DNA of 64,000 nt from Nostoc sp. CMAA1605 (lineage in GTDB: Bacteria; Cyanobacteriota; Cyanobacteriia; Cyanobacteriales; Nostocaceae): contig NZ_PJIZ01000023.1 of NCBI RefSeq assembly GCF_021596505.1, positions 1 to 64,000 of the forward strand. Direction: 5' to 3'. Positions 36,807-46,141 of the stretch are shown here, piece after piece. The position numbers and the translations under genes are program-made. The notes beneath the pieces were generated by a model. That model had not been told where the DNA came from and ran no database searches. It saw nothing but the letters and a program-made list of their open reading frames with translations. Numbering within the stretch: the stretch's first letter is position 1; each line of letters starts with the position of its first letter.

Positions 36807-37193
36807 GTTTTCAACTCTCTCTACAGATGGCGATCGCTTTTAATTTTCTAGTAAAAATACTTATTTGGGTGCAATAAATATAACTATAATACTTTGATTT
36901 AATTATAAATTAACAAATCACAATCCCTATAATTTTTAGGTCTTTCCGACTCAGGACTTAGTTTTGCTTTCTACGTGATTTGGACACTGAAGTGATAAAT
37001 TCAAAATCTTCATCAGTGTCCTTTACCTACTGCTCTACCAATAATAAACTACTGGCAAGGCTCTGATTGAGCTTTGAGCCGTTATGTGATGCAAAATGCA
37101 GCTATATCGATATTTTCACTTGTAACTAATGACCTCATTGAGTTTCATGAGGATTAGTTACAAACCTTTTTATAGAAGAATCAAAACTATCTT
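36807..37193. other. Intergenic gap with two hairpins
   Basis: 387 bases. One dyad GGACACTGA...TCAGTGTCC at about 36982-37021, and a longer one at 37120-37163 listed separately. No gene visible. Confidence 0.6.
37120..37163. terminator. Long hairpin downstream of the Thr/Pro-rich lipoprotein gene
   Basis: TTGTAACTAAT (37120-37130) pairs with ATTAGTTACAA (37153-37163), with an inner CCTCAT/ATGAGG stem. A T-run follows on the plus strand. On the minus strand it lies 30 bases after the stop at 37194. Probable terminator. Confidence 0.55.
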
Positions 37194-37421
37194 CTAGGGA
37201 GTGGTAGGAGCGGGGCTAGCAGCTGGGGTGGTAGCAGGGCTAGCAGCTGGGGTAGTAGCAGGGGTAGCAGGTGGGGTTGTACCTGAATCAGTAGGTTCAG
37301 CAGGGGTGGTAGTAGTAGTAGCAGGGGTAGTAGCATCGGGAGCAGGGGGATTTTCGCCACAAGCTCCTAAAAATCCAGCCAGACTCAACAGTAAAGCAAA
37401 ACCAAAGATTTTTGTTTTCAT
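37194..37421 (-). CDS. Small Thr/Pro/Ala-rich lipoprotein
   Basis: 75 residues. Clear lipoprotein signal MKTKIFGFALLLSLAGFLGAC with the lipobox LGAC and a ribosome site (GAAAGAGGAG) just upstream of the ATG. The mature part is low-complexity (TTPAA and PATTPA units). Likely a lipid-anchored linker or spacer peptide; function unknown. Confidence 0.7.
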   Translation of the reverse strand: MKTKIFGFALLLSLAGFLGACGENPPAPDATTPATTTTTPAEPTDSGTTPPATPATTPAASPATTPAASPAPTTP

Positions 37422-37820
37422 AACTCCTCTTTCACCAATTGCGGCAATAAAACAATCTCGCCTGTTGAATACGATAACCTATTTTGCTGATTTTTTAAAT
37501 TTTTTAAAGCTCTGCGAATGTATATTGAAAATCTATACTATGGGCGGAGTTTATTAGTTTTATTATGATGTGCGGGTCGTGCCAGAAACCGAAAATCTGT
37601 CAATTATCAGAATCTAGTAAATAGATCAGACATTATAGTATGCGATCGCCCTGCTGATAGCGTGGGGATAACACTTGAGTCGTTCAAACCAGTTTTTCGG
37701 TAAACTAACCTGATGGGCATCAATCCAAGTATTATTCGCATTTGTAACTAGAGGGTAAGTCTAACCTTAGCAAAAACGGATAATCAGATTACAATACATT
37801 ATTTCTTATCGTAAAAAGTT
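37422..37820. other. Divergent intergenic region upstream of the ftsL-like gene
   Basis: 399 AT-rich bases between divergent genes, expected to hold both promoters. No gene or RNA recognised. Confidence 0.5.
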
Positions 37821-38483
37821 ATGGCTGCTGTTCGTAAATCAGCTGTTTCTACAACTGGTAGTTGGTTTCGCCAAGGTTCTACGCCCAGACGCAGAAGGCG
37901 AAAATCGACAAGTTTGGGTTCTAGTGCTATCACCGAATCCTCTCCAGTAATCACTAAAACACAACGTCCTACCTCAAAAGGCTTGTCTCTGCCCTTAAAT
38001 CCTCGACGAGAAAGTCCTCTTTCACCAGCATCCTCAACCCTCAAAAGTCCATCACACCCGAAATTAAGAAACACAAACTCAGAATCTCTCGACTTACCTG
38101 TAGTGCCTAACGCCCAAGTTATGCCCTTGTGGTTGTTAAGACTCAACTCGTTACATCGCCATTCCTCGATCATCGCTTTTTTACTGGTGAGTTCAGTTCT
38201 AGCTGTCTATGGGTGGACAGTTTACGCCCAGGAACTTTGGGGGCAAAATTACCGGAGGTTGCAAAACCTCCAACGCTATGAACGACAAATGACAACTACT
38301 AACGCCACCCTCAAAAATAAAATGGCCGAGGAAGCAGAAAAATCAAGTACAGGGTTAGTATCGCCATCTCCGGCTAATAGCGTTTTCTTATCTACGACAT
38401 CCCCACCAACCCCTCTAAAATCCCCAGACAAGAAACCAACTTCAGAAACAAAACAGCCTACTTCCTCCCCGATGGCATATTGA
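37821..38483 (+). CDS. Single-pass membrane protein upstream of ftsI, FtsL-like
   Basis: 220 residues: a basic, Ser/Pro-rich cytoplasmic part (1-110, with TPRRRRRKSTS), one membrane helix near 120-138 (IIAFLLVSSVLAVYGWTVYA), then a likely coiled coil (YRRLQNLQRYERQMTTTNATLKNKM) and a Ser/Thr/Pro tail. This topology, bitopic with an extracytoplasmic coiled coil and directly before ftsI, is that of FtsL. Sequence identity to FtsL is too low to see by eye, so this is inference from topology and order. Confidence 0.65.
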   Translation: MAAVRKSAVSTTGSWFRQGSTPRRRRRKSTSLGSSAITESSPVITKTQRPTSKGLSLPLNPRRESPLSPASSTLKSPSHPKLRNTNSESLDLPVVPNAQVMPLWLLRLNSLHRHSSIIAFLLVSSVLAVYGWTVYAQELWGQNYRRLQNLQRYERQMTTTNATLKNKMAEEAEKSSTGLVSPSPANSVFLSTTSPPTPLKSPDKKPTSETKQPTSSPMAY

Positions 38484-38539
38484 TTTTCGGTCAACAATCA
38501 ACACTCAACAGTCAACAGTCACCAGAAAAAATCAGGGTA

Positions 38540-40405
38540 ATGCCAAAATCACCAAGTCAATTAAAATTCAGAAAATTGCGTCAGCCTGCGGAATTTCCTG
38601 GACGGCAAAGGGTTAATCGAGAACGGAATCGGAACAACACAGTCCCCTCCATTCCAGAACAAACATCAAATCCTAAATCCAGATTATTGACTGTTTGGGG
38701 CATATTAATGGCCTGTGGATTAGGATTGGCTATCAATTTGTATAATCTGCAAATTATCCAGGGTAACAAGCTCACACAAAGAGCAAGAAACCAGCAAATG
38801 GTGAATTTGCGTCCTTATATGCCCCGTCGTTTAATTGTCGATCGCAATGATAATGTGTTAGCGGTTGACCGTCCTGTGTATACTCTGTATGCCCATCCCA
38901 AGTTGTTTGACAAGTCCCAAGAAGCCATAGCGGAAAAATTATCTCCCCTCCTCGACAAAACTCCGGCTGATTTAGTCAAAATTTTTCAAAGCCGCAAAAC
39001 GGGGATTACCCTTTCCTCAAGTTTGCCGGAAACCACAGCTGATCAAGTTACAGCCTTAAGGTTAAATGGTTTTGAGTTGATCCCCAAATATTCCCGATAT
39101 TATCCCCAAGGAGACTTACTGGCGGATATTGTGGGATATGTCAATGTTGACAGACTAGGTCAAGCTGGTGTGGAACTTTCTCAACAACAGTGGTTGGAAC
39201 GTTCTGTGAAAACTGTGCGTTTAAGTCGGGCTGGAAATGGCGCATTAATGCCAGACTACGCGCCTGAAGGTTTTCTGAATGCTGATGATTTACGGATGAA
39301 ATTGACAATTGATAGCCGTCTGCAAAGGGCGGCTCGAACTGCACTGAAAGAGCAACTAGAAAAGTTTCAGGGTAAACGTGGGGCTGTCATTGTCATGGAT
39401 GCTTTTGATGGCTCAATTTTAGCCCTGGTTTCTCAGCCTACTTATAACCCCAACGACTATTCTAAAGCCGATATTTCTCTATTTAAAAACTGGACAGTCT
39501 CGGATCTCTATGAGCCAGGATCAACATTTAAACCGTTAAATGTGGCGATCGCATTGGAAAATGGAGTCATCAAAGCCGATGATACATTTAACGACCCTGG
39601 CGCAATTCAAGTAGGAAAATACACCATTAGAAATGCTGGTTTGAATGGTTACGGGCGCATTAATATTGCTCAAATTCTGCAAAACTCCAGCAACATCGGG
39701 ATGGTGCAAATCATCCAAAGGTTAAAACCTTCGGTTTATTACAACTGGTTAGAACGCTTGGGTTTAGGACAAGCAGTCGATACAGACTTACCCTCTGTAG
39801 CTACTAGTAAACTCAAAAATCAAGAAACATTTATTCGTTCACCTATCGAGTATGCAACCGCCTCTTTCGGTCAAGGTTTCTCCCTAACACCCTTACAGTT
39901 AGTCCAAATGCAAGGCGCGTTAGCTAATGGTGGAAAATTAGTCACGCCTCATATCGTACAAGGATTAGTTGATAGTAAAGGACAAGTTCACTACACACCT
40001 AATCGCCCAGCCCCACGCCAAATTTTCTCAGCAAGCACAGCACAAAAAGTTGTAGAAATGATGGAAACTGTGGTGACGGAAGGAACAGGAAAAGCTGCTC
40101 AAATTCCTGGTTATCGCATAGGTGGAAAAACAGGTACAGCCCAAAAAGCCAGTCCCAACGGTGGTTACATTCCTGGTGCGAGGATTACCAGTTTTATCGG
40201 CATTTTACCCGTGAATTCTCCCCGTTATGTAGTTTTAGCTGTAGTTGACGAACCCAAAGGTGCAAACGCTTACGGTTCAACTGTTGCAGCCCCCATCGTC
40301 AAGTCCGTGATGGATGCTCTAATTCCTATTGAAAAGATTCCCCCCAGTCAAGATATTGACTCACAATCTAATACAGATAATAAGAAACCAGCACCTAGAG
40401 ATTAA
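38540..40405 (+). CDS. ftsI: Cell-division transpeptidase FtsI (PBP3)
   Basis: About 621 residues from the ATG at 38540 (MPKSPSQLKFRK). One N-terminal membrane helix (ILMACGLGLAINLYNLQII), a pedestal domain (RPYMPRRLIVDRNDNVLAVDR), and a transpeptidase domain with SxxK in EPGSTFKPL, SxN in LQNSSNIGM and KTGT in GGKTGTAQK. Cross-links septal peptidoglycan with FtsW. It follows the FtsL-like gene by 56 bases. The longer ORF start at 38480 overlaps that gene and encodes AACAGTCAAC repeat sequence, so it is less likely. Confidence 0.95.
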   Translation: MPKSPSQLKFRKLRQPAEFPGRQRVNRERNRNNTVPSIPEQTSNPKSRLLTVWGILMACGLGLAINLYNLQIIQGNKLTQRARNQQMVNLRPYMPRRLIVDRNDNVLAVDRPVYTLYAHPKLFDKSQEAIAEKLSPLLDKTPADLVKIFQSRKTGITLSSSLPETTADQVTALRLNGFELIPKYSRYYPQGDLLADIVGYVNVDRLGQAGVELSQQQWLERSVKTVRLSRAGNGALMPDYAPEGFLNADDLRMKLTIDSRLQRAARTALKEQLEKFQGKRGAVIVMDAFDGSILALVSQPTYNPNDYSKADISLFKNWTVSDLYEPGSTFKPLNVAIALENGVIKADDTFNDPGAIQVGKYTIRNAGLNGYGRINIAQILQNSSNIGMVQIIQRLKPSVYYNWLERLGLGQAVDTDLPSVATSKLKNQETFIRSPIEYATASFGQGFSLTPLQLVQMQGALANGGKLVTPHIVQGLVDSKGQVHYTPNRPAPRQIFSASTAQKVVEMMETVVTEGTGKAAQIPGYRIGGKTGTAQKASPNGGYIPGARITSFIGILPVNSPRYVVLAVVDEPKGANAYGSTVAAPIVKSVMDALIPIEKIPPSQDIDSQSNTDNKKPAPRD

Positions 40406-40497
40406 AACATTGATCATTTATCAGGTTTATTGCGTGGATTGTGGATTGAATTCAATCTAAAATCCACAATCTAAAATTCCCAGTCCTCAGTCCCTTA

Positions 40498-41595
40498 CTA
40501 ATAAGTTTTTCTAAGTGTATTCTCAATAGACCCTACACTGTGAAAAATATCTATTAATTCATGAGATTTTGTACGGCGGTTTTCTAACATTAACTGCAAT
40601 GGTGTTAACAATTTCACATCAGGATCATCTCCTAGTGCAACTGTTGCCGCTTGCAGGATTTGTTGAGCATTATTAAATATATCTTCGTGATCAAAACCTA
40701 CTTTTGCTGATAGTTGATGTAGAGATGTGTCTGGCGTGATAGCTCTACCATTTAAGGAATCATCTAGTATTAAGCCTTTTAATAAGGCTAATAATGCGGC
40801 ATAGATATTAAAATCATCACAAGTATCAAAGGCTTTAAACTCAATGCGTCCGACTTCGGCGGGTAAACGAGCTATTTTTGTGAGTGACGGCACACTTTTA
40901 ATTAATTGTTCTGCTTCAGGTACAAATACTAAAGTAGCTGACCTTTTACCTGTTCTGATAAATGTCCTCACTGATAAACCTTCCCAAAGTGTGCCGTTAT
41001 AAAAAGGCGAACTATAACTAAAAGGCACAATATAAGGACTGTAATAAGTCAACTTTTTCCCAATATCAATTACTTGCGGAATAGATAAATCTGGGCAAGA
41101 AATATTTAAGTCAGGCCCGTATGAAACCATGTAAATATAAGCAGTTTGTTCATCAGGATAGGCTTGTAACTGCTGAATTTCATATTCATTTAATGGTGGG
41201 TTTGGTTCAAAAACCGTTTTGTAGGGATTAAAACTCGTTAAAACTGGTGAAAATCCAAATTGAGCAGCTACTTGAGATAGTAAATCAAAACTATTGGATA
41301 ATTCTTGGATTACATCCCGAATACAGGAGTGTATTGTAGTTCTAATTTCAATCCCTTTGGAGGTACAGTCAATAACTTCGTCGGAATCAGCAAATCTTTC
41401 AAATCCTTCGATATACCATCTTTTTTTCCTAATACCAGCATCACCTACGCGCAATTGCAAATGGTCATCAGGATATATAGGTAGTTGATCTACAATTTGA
41501 GCGAAATCTGCAAATTTTGTACAGGTAAAATCTGCAAACTTTCCTTCTCTGTTGAGGAAAGCCACTTCATGTTCAATACCAAAGAAAAAACTCAT
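40498..41595 (-). CDS. Glutamate-cysteine ligase-like (GCS2 family) protein
   Basis: 365 residues. N-terminal FFGIEHEVAFLNREGKF carries the G-x-E-x-E type metal-binding signature of the ATP-dependent glutamate ligase superfamily; further ligase-like blocks are IDCTSKGIEIRTTIHSC and RLPAEVGRIEFKAFDTCDD. It differs from the usual cyanobacterial GshA, so it may be a paralogue joining glutamate or another acid to an amine. Substrate unknown. Transcribed alone. Confidence 0.75.
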   Translation of the reverse strand: MSFFFGIEHEVAFLNREGKFADFTCTKFADFAQIVDQLPIYPDDHLQLRVGDAGIRKKRWYIEGFERFADSDEVIDCTSKGIEIRTTIHSCIRDVIQELSNSFDLLSQVAAQFGFSPVLTSFNPYKTVFEPNPPLNEYEIQQLQAYPDEQTAYIYMVSYGPDLNISCPDLSIPQVIDIGKKLTYYSPYIVPFSYSSPFYNGTLWEGLSVRTFIRTGKRSATLVFVPEAEQLIKSVPSLTKIARLPAEVGRIEFKAFDTCDDFNIYAALLALLKGLILDDSLNGRAITPDTSLHQLSAKVGFDHEDIFNNAQQILQAATVALGDDPDVKLLTPLQLMLENRRTKSHELIDIFHSVGSIENTLRKTY

Positions 41596-41725
41596 AGCAG
41601 TTAATAGGAAAAATTCTTAATAATCTCACCAGAATATAATACACCAAGCTAGTATGGTGGCGAGGTTTTTTAGGCGATCGCCATCTTCATGTTACTTTTG
41701 TTACATTCAATACCAGAGCTAATTA

Positions 41726-42640
41726 ATGAAAAACCTGAGACACAAGTTAGTTATCAAGATTTTGATTGTGGTGGCTTTATTACTGATATCCCAGCAAGTC
41801 TTAGCACAGTCTTGGCGACCTGTTCGCGGTGGTATTACCTTTGGTATTAGTGGGATGTCAGTATTAAGCCAGAAAGATAATGCTGTAGATTTCCTAATTG
41901 TTCATGACAACAAGCAGAAAAATCAAGGTCGTTTAGCAATTATTAGTATTCAAGGTCAGGAATCTCCAGTATATTTTCCTATAGATTGGCCAAATAATAC
42001 TGAATTACCCCTAGATTTAGAAGCCTTAACATCTATTCCTGGTAAAAGCAACTTTCGGTTTATAGCTTTTAGCAGTGCTGGCAAGGGTTATGATATGCAA
42101 TTAAATCCTACAGATAGAACTATCTCACTCATCAAAATATTTGAATTAACTAAAATTCCTCCAGACAGTAACTTTGAAGGATTTACATTACAAAACATCG
42201 ACGATAAATTAATTGCAGTTTGGGCGCATCGAGGCGCAGATAAAGAACCAGCGATTATTTATTGGGGATTATTTGACTTAGTGAAATATCAAATTACCCC
42301 CATAGGTTCTGCACAGATAAAAGTACCATTTCCCACTAACAATGTCCGCCACATTTCTGATATTAAGGTAGATGCAGCCGGAATTGTTTACATTACATCT
42401 GCTAGTGACACAGGTGATGATGGCCCGTTTGAATCTGCTGTTTATGTTGCTGGCTATTTGGGTTTATCTGGTGACAAAATCACCTGGAAACAAAACCCAC
42501 AGCTATTTCCTCTCCACCGTTTTAACTATCACAAAATTGAAGCTCTGGAACTAGTTCCTGGTGCAAATGGTGGCTTAGTTGTGGGTACAGATGATGAAAA
42601 TTTGGGTGGTTATATTTACACTTTGGGACAAGATAATTAA
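41726..42640 (+). CDS. Exported beta-propeller-like hypothetical protein
   Basis: 304 residues with a signal peptide (KILIVVALLLISQQVLAQS). The mature part has repeating strand-rich segments (LDLEALTSIPGKSNFRFIAFSSAGKG, NFEGFTLQNIDDKLIAVWAHRG, KIEALELVPGANGGLVVGTDDENLGG) resembling esterase-like phytase/DUF3616-type propellers. This is a fold guess. No catalytic residues can be assigned. Confidence 0.65.
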   Translation: MKNLRHKLVIKILIVVALLLISQQVLAQSWRPVRGGITFGISGMSVLSQKDNAVDFLIVHDNKQKNQGRLAIISIQGQESPVYFPIDWPNNTELPLDLEALTSIPGKSNFRFIAFSSAGKGYDMQLNPTDRTISLIKIFELTKIPPDSNFEGFTLQNIDDKLIAVWAHRGADKEPAIIYWGLFDLVKYQITPIGSAQIKVPFPTNNVRHISDIKVDAAGIVYITSASDTGDDGPFESAVYVAGYLGLSGDKITWKQNPQLFPLHRFNYHKIEALELVPGANGGLVVGTDDENLGGYIYTLGQDN

Positions 42641-42642
42641 CC

Positions 42643-42777
42643 CAGTTCGCAATTCGCAATGGACTAACGTCCCGCTACGCTAACGCAATTCGCAATTTGA
42701 TTTTTCCGTGTTGTAACGGGGATTTCAACCCCGCCACAACACTTGCGGCTTGATAGAAGCCGGGGACTTAAAACCCC
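42643..42777. repeat. GCGTTAGC repeat and GGGGATTTCAACCCC palindromes
   Basis: 42643-42698 is an inverted copy of the ATTGCGAATTGCGTTAGCG...GGGACGTTAGTCC repeat at 36264-36391. 42710-42740 forms GTTGT..CGGGG/CCCCG..CAAC, 42746-42762 forms CGGCTT/AAGCCG, and 42762-42777 is GGGGACTTAAAACCCC. Confidence 0.8.
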
Positions 42778-42789
42778 TAAATTTTGTTA

Positions 42790-42873
42790 ATAGGGCATTG
42801 GGCATTGGGAATGGGTAAAATTTTATTTTCTTCCCTTACACCCCCACACCCTTACACCCCTACACCCTTAATT
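42790..42873. repeat. GGGCATT and ACACCCTT heptamer arrays
   Basis: Short G-rich (42795-42817) and C-rich (42836-42868) arrays immediately downstream of ychF on the minus strand. Confidence 0.85.
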
Positions 42874-42875
42874 AA

Positions 42876-43967
42876 CTACACATTAAATCTAAACAACATC
42901 ACATCGCCTTCCTGCACAGTATACTCTTTACCTTCACTTCGCACTAAACCTTTTTCTTTCGCTGCGTTCATAGAACCCGTTGTGACTAAATCATTGTAAG
43001 CAACGGTTTCAGCACGAATAAAACCACGTTCAAAATCGGAGTGAATTACACCTGCTGCTTGGGGTGCTGACATTCCAGCATTAATAGTCCAGGCGCGGGT
43101 TTCTTTGGGGCCGCTAGTAAAATATGTGCGTAAACCTAAGAGGGTGTAAGTTGCACGAATTAAAGATTTTAAACCGCCTTCTTCTACACCTAAAGAAGCC
43201 AGAAAATCAGCTTTGTCTGCCTCTGGTAATTCTACTAGTTCCGCTTCTACTTGAGCCGAAACAATCACCACTTGAGCATTTTCTTGCGCTGCAATTTGTC
43301 GCACTTGTTCTACAAAATTATTACCTGTGGCTAAGTCATCTTCCGAGACATTGGCAGCATAGATAATAGGTTTATTCGTTAATAGTCCTAAGCCTTTAAT
43401 AGTCTCGGCTTCTTCCTCAGTTAAACTGACTTGACGTACTGATTTACCTTCATTTAAAGCCGCAGCTAACTTTTCTAGAACTGTGACTTCAAATTGTGCT
43501 TCTTTGCTGGTGCGTGCTTGTTTGCGGGTGCGTTCAATGCGGCGTTCGATTTGTGCTAAGTCAGATAAACCTAGTTCTAAACTAATAATTTCAATATCTC
43601 GTGCTGGGTCAACTGAACCTGCTACGTGGATGATATCGTCATTCTCAAAACAACGTACCACATGAACGATCGCATCTACTTCGCGAATGTGCGAGAGAAA
43701 TTGATTACCTAGTCCTTCACCTTGGCTAGCACCTTTGACTAAGCCGGCGATATCGACAAACTCAATACGTGCGGGGATAATTTGTGCTGAACCGGAAATT
43801 TGAGAAAGTTTGTTTAAACGCTCATCCGGTACTGCGACAACGCCGACATTGGGTTCAATGGTACAAAACGGAAAGTTAGCCGCTTCTGCTTTGGCGTTAG
43901 CGACTACAGCATTAAATAAAGTAGATTTTCCGACGTTGGGAAGTCCGACTATTCCGGCTCTTAGCAT
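42876..43967 (-). CDS. ychF: Redox-regulated ATPase/GTPase YchF
   Basis: 363 residues of the Obg-related YchF (OLA1) family. G1 GLPNVGKSTLFNAVV at about 8-22, G3 FVDIAGLVKGASQGEG, the YchF NxxE-like motif (IIYAANVSE) and a C-terminal TGS domain (TYFTSGPKETRAWTI, VMLFRFNV). Binds ATP and ribosomes and takes part in stress and translation control. Length and ends match the family. Confidence 0.95.
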   Translation of the reverse strand: MLRAGIVGLPNVGKSTLFNAVVANAKAEAANFPFCTIEPNVGVVAVPDERLNKLSQISGSAQIIPARIEFVDIAGLVKGASQGEGLGNQFLSHIREVDAIVHVVRCFENDDIIHVAGSVDPARDIEIISLELGLSDLAQIERRIERTRKQARTSKEAQFEVTVLEKLAAALNEGKSVRQVSLTEEEAETIKGLGLLTNKPIIYAANVSEDDLATGNNFVEQVRQIAAQENAQVVIVSAQVEAELVELPEADKADFLASLGVEEGGLKSLIRATYTLLGLRTYFTSGPKETRAWTINAGMSAPQAAGVIHSDFERGFIRAETVAYNDLVTTGSMNAAKEKGLVRSEGKEYTVQEGDVMLFRFNV

Positions 43968-44003
43968 TTTAGATGTGATTTTGAGTTTGTTGACAAAGAA
44001 AAA

Positions 44004-44213
44004 CTAAACGGGATTAGGTATCGTCTGGGGAATAGTTCCCGGAACTGTTTGGGGAATAGTCCCCGGAACTGTTTGGGGAATAGGAGCAGGTACGGTTTCT
44101 GGTACAGGCTCAGGTAAGGGCGGGGGAATTGTAGGTGCTGGTGATGGGTTGGGTTCTGGGTTGGTTTCTGGGTCGGGAATGTAAATAGCTTGAGGTCGAA
44201 TCATGTCTATCAC
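44004..44213 (-). CDS. Small Pro/Thr-rich protein
   Basis: 69 residues beginning MIDMIRPQAIYIPDPETNPEP and consisting mostly of PxP and PQTVPGTI units (three near-identical 30-33 base DNA repeats at about 44020-44095). No signal peptide. Similar Pro-rich peptides exist in Nostoc-type genomes, but this could be a fortuitous ORF in a repeat. Confidence 0.45.
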   Translation of the reverse strand: MIDMIRPQAIYIPDPETNPEPNPSPAPTIPPPLPEPVPETVPAPIPQTVPGTIPQTVPGTIPQTIPNPV

Positions 44214-44323
44214 ATCAATTATTCAACCTTCTCAACCTAGATGACAACTAGAACAATTGACATCTCCCCAAATGACTATGCCCAAGTCCTTTCATAATTT
44301 ACCAAGAAAATCGGTTTAAAGCT

Positions 44324-44340
44324 CCGTTCTTCTAGAACGG
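44324..44340 (-). terminator. Small hairpin downstream of cysC
   Basis: CCGTTCT-TCT-AGAACGG, a 7-base-pair stem with a 3-base loop, 30 bases past the cysC stop on the minus strand and followed there by AGCTTTAAA. A weak terminator candidate. Confidence 0.4.
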
Positions 44341-44370
44341 CTTGCTGATAAAGTTCTCCAAACAGACAGG

Positions 44371-44913
44371 CTAAATCAAAACTGTCATAATCAAACCTTG
44401 CGTTTCTAGATAATCAAGCACTCGGTTAACACATTCTTCTACTGTAAATTTATCTGTTTGACAGATAATATCTGCATTATTTGGGGCTTCGTAGGGGTCA
44501 GAAATGCCAGTAAAATGTTTGATTTCTCCAGCCCTGGCTTTAGCGTAAAGTCCTTTGACATCACGAGATTCACAAACTTCTAGCGGTGCTTGGACGTAAA
44601 TTTCGATAAAGTTGGTAGTCGTTTGTTTGAGTTCCTCTCGGACTTGACGATAGGGGCTAATAGCGGCAGCGATCGCAATTATGCCATGACGACTGAGCAA
44701 GTTAGCCACAAAGCCAATCCGACGCACATTTGTATCTCGGTCTTGTTTGCTAAAGCCTAGCTCTTGTGAAAGATGGGTGCGAACGACATCACCATCTAGT
44801 AATTCTACTGAGTAATTGCGTGCTTGTAGTTTTTGGGATAGTCTTTGAGCAATTGTTGTTTTGCCAGCACCACTTAACCCTGTGAGCCAGAGAATAGCAC
44901 CTTGTTGTTTCAT
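44371..44913 (-). CDS. cysC: Adenylylsulfate kinase
   Basis: 180 residues phosphorylating APS to PAPS in sulfate activation. Walker [15 protein letters not shown] at about 13-26, [31 protein letters not shown], and the [17 protein letters not shown] block near residue 137 are the APS-kinase hallmarks. Stand-alone form without a sulfurylase domain. Monocistronic; flanked by hairpins on both sides. Confidence 0.95.
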   Translation of the reverse strand: MKQQGAILWLTGLSGAGKTTIAQRLSQKLQARNYSVELLDGDVVRTHLSQELGFSKQDRDTNVRRIGFVANLLSRHGIIAIAAAISPYRQVREELKQTTTNFIEIYVQAPLEVCESRDVKGLYAKARAGEIKHFTGISDPYEAPNNADIICQTDKFTVEECVNRVLDYLETQGLIMTVLI

Positions 44914-45006
44914 GTAAAATTTGATATTTAAGGCAGTGATTTTATTACTACAAGTATAGTCTACGTATCATCCGCAAATTAGGAACCTAAAATCTTTGAT
45001 ATTAAA

Positions 45007-45055
45007 AACAAAAGCGATCGCACTTCAAGTATCTCAAAATGCGATCGCTTTTGTT
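45007..45055 (-). terminator. HIP1-based 16-bp hairpin terminator
   Basis: AACAAAAGCGATCGCA (45007-45022) pairs perfectly with TGCGATCGCTTTTGTT (45040-45055), loop 17 bases, lying about 40 bases past the RNase T2 stop on the minus strand. Each arm contains the HIP1 octamer GCGATCGC, and the arms supply A- and T-tracts on either strand, so it could act in both directions. Confidence 0.75.
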
Positions 45056-45097
45056 CTTATACCAATTCAATAAAATATTGATACGAGAAGTACAATA

Positions 45098-46141
45098 CTA
45101 ATCACGAGCGTCATCAACTAAGCAGGATTTAGTTGGTTTTTCAGGTTCGGCATTTGGGCTATTAACCAGCAATTGAGAAACTGGAGTATCTGGGGTAATC
45201 TCACCATTGAGATTGACCCAAAGTTCACCTATGCGGAATGATTTATCACATTTTACTTCTACTTTATCTCCTGTTTTAGCACCAAAAGATGATAATGATT
45301 TATCAATTTCTTTGACAGCAAGTTGACGACCAATGCTATTAGCAAATAGCTGCTGCACGGGTGATTGATTAAAGGCTTGTAGAAGCACAATTGACTCAGA
45401 GAAATACTCTTCTGGTGTAGCTTGGTAACAAGTACCATGTTTAATCCATTCGTGGCGGTGCAGATTGGATAATGTGCCAGGCATTACAGCTTGTAATTTT
45501 TGCCAAGTTTCAGGGGACAACTCTTTTTCTACTGCTGGTAATTTTGACCAGTCTCTATCATTACCATTATTGATCTTTGGATCGCCATCCAAAGCCCTGT
45601 CAGTTCTACTAACACCACAATAAACATTATCTTCAGGTTGAGGCCAAAGACCATGCAATGTGAAATTAGTGGCTTCAGGACGACTGGGATCTTGTGCTAA
45701 TCGTTTGCATTCTTCTTTGTCTGGTTTGCTTTCACAAAATGCAGGTTGCCAACTGATAGCTAATAAGTAATCTTCACCGACGGTAATTGGAATTATAGGC
45801 GTATCGGGAGTGGGATTAGGAGTTGTATCAACTGGTAAACTCGCGATATTCAGACAACTAGCCTCAACCCAACGTTGAGGAGGATTAGCTTGAGAAATTT
45901 GTAACAAGTAGTGAGAGGGTATGTCTTTATTCTTGCCAACAATTTGGTAAGTTTCTCCCAGCTTTAATCTCACATTGCCGGGGTTAGTTGCTTTTTTAAT
46001 AGAAACTACCGCTTCGCAAGCATTTGTAGCCGTGAATTGACCATCAAAGGAGATGAAAGCGAGAGCCGTGTTAGGCTGTAGTAAGAAAGAAAACACTAGT
46101 AGGACTGTTAATACAAGTGTTTTGATCAGCGATCGCAGCAT
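45098..46141 (-). CDS. Secreted RNase T2 family ribonuclease
   Basis: 347 residues. Signal peptide (TLVLTVLLVFSFLLQPNTALA), a 90-residue N-terminal domain of SH3-like strand pattern (NVRLKLGETYQIVGKN), then a T2 ribonuclease with both catalytic boxes: FTLHGLWPQ and HEWIKHGTC. Cleaves RNA through a cyclic phosphate, probably in the periplasm or outside for nucleotide scavenging. Several cysteine pairs fit disulfides. Confidence 0.92.
   Translation of the reverse strand: MLRSLIKTLVLTVLLVFSFLLQPNTALAFISFDGQFTATNACEAVVSIKKATNPGNVRLKLGETYQIVGKNKDIPSHYLLQISQANPPQRWVEASCLNIASLPVDTTPNPTPDTPIIPITVGEDYLLAISWQPAFCESKPDKEECKRLAQDPSRPEATNFTLHGLWPQPEDNVYCGVSRTDRALDGDPKINNGNDRDWSKLPAVEKELSPETWQKLQAVMPGTLSNLHRHEWIKHGTCYQATPEEYFSESIVLLQAFNQSPVQQLFANSIGRQLAVKEIDKSLSSFGAKTGDKVEVKCDKSFRIGELWVNLNGEITPDTPVSQLLVNSPNAEPEKPTKSCLVDDARD

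Noticed and set aside
38480..38539. Upstream ftsI start giving MIFGQQSTLNSQQS
   Set aside because: The extension is encoded by TCAACAGTCAACAG repeats and overlaps the preceding gene; the ATG at 38540 fits FtsI better.
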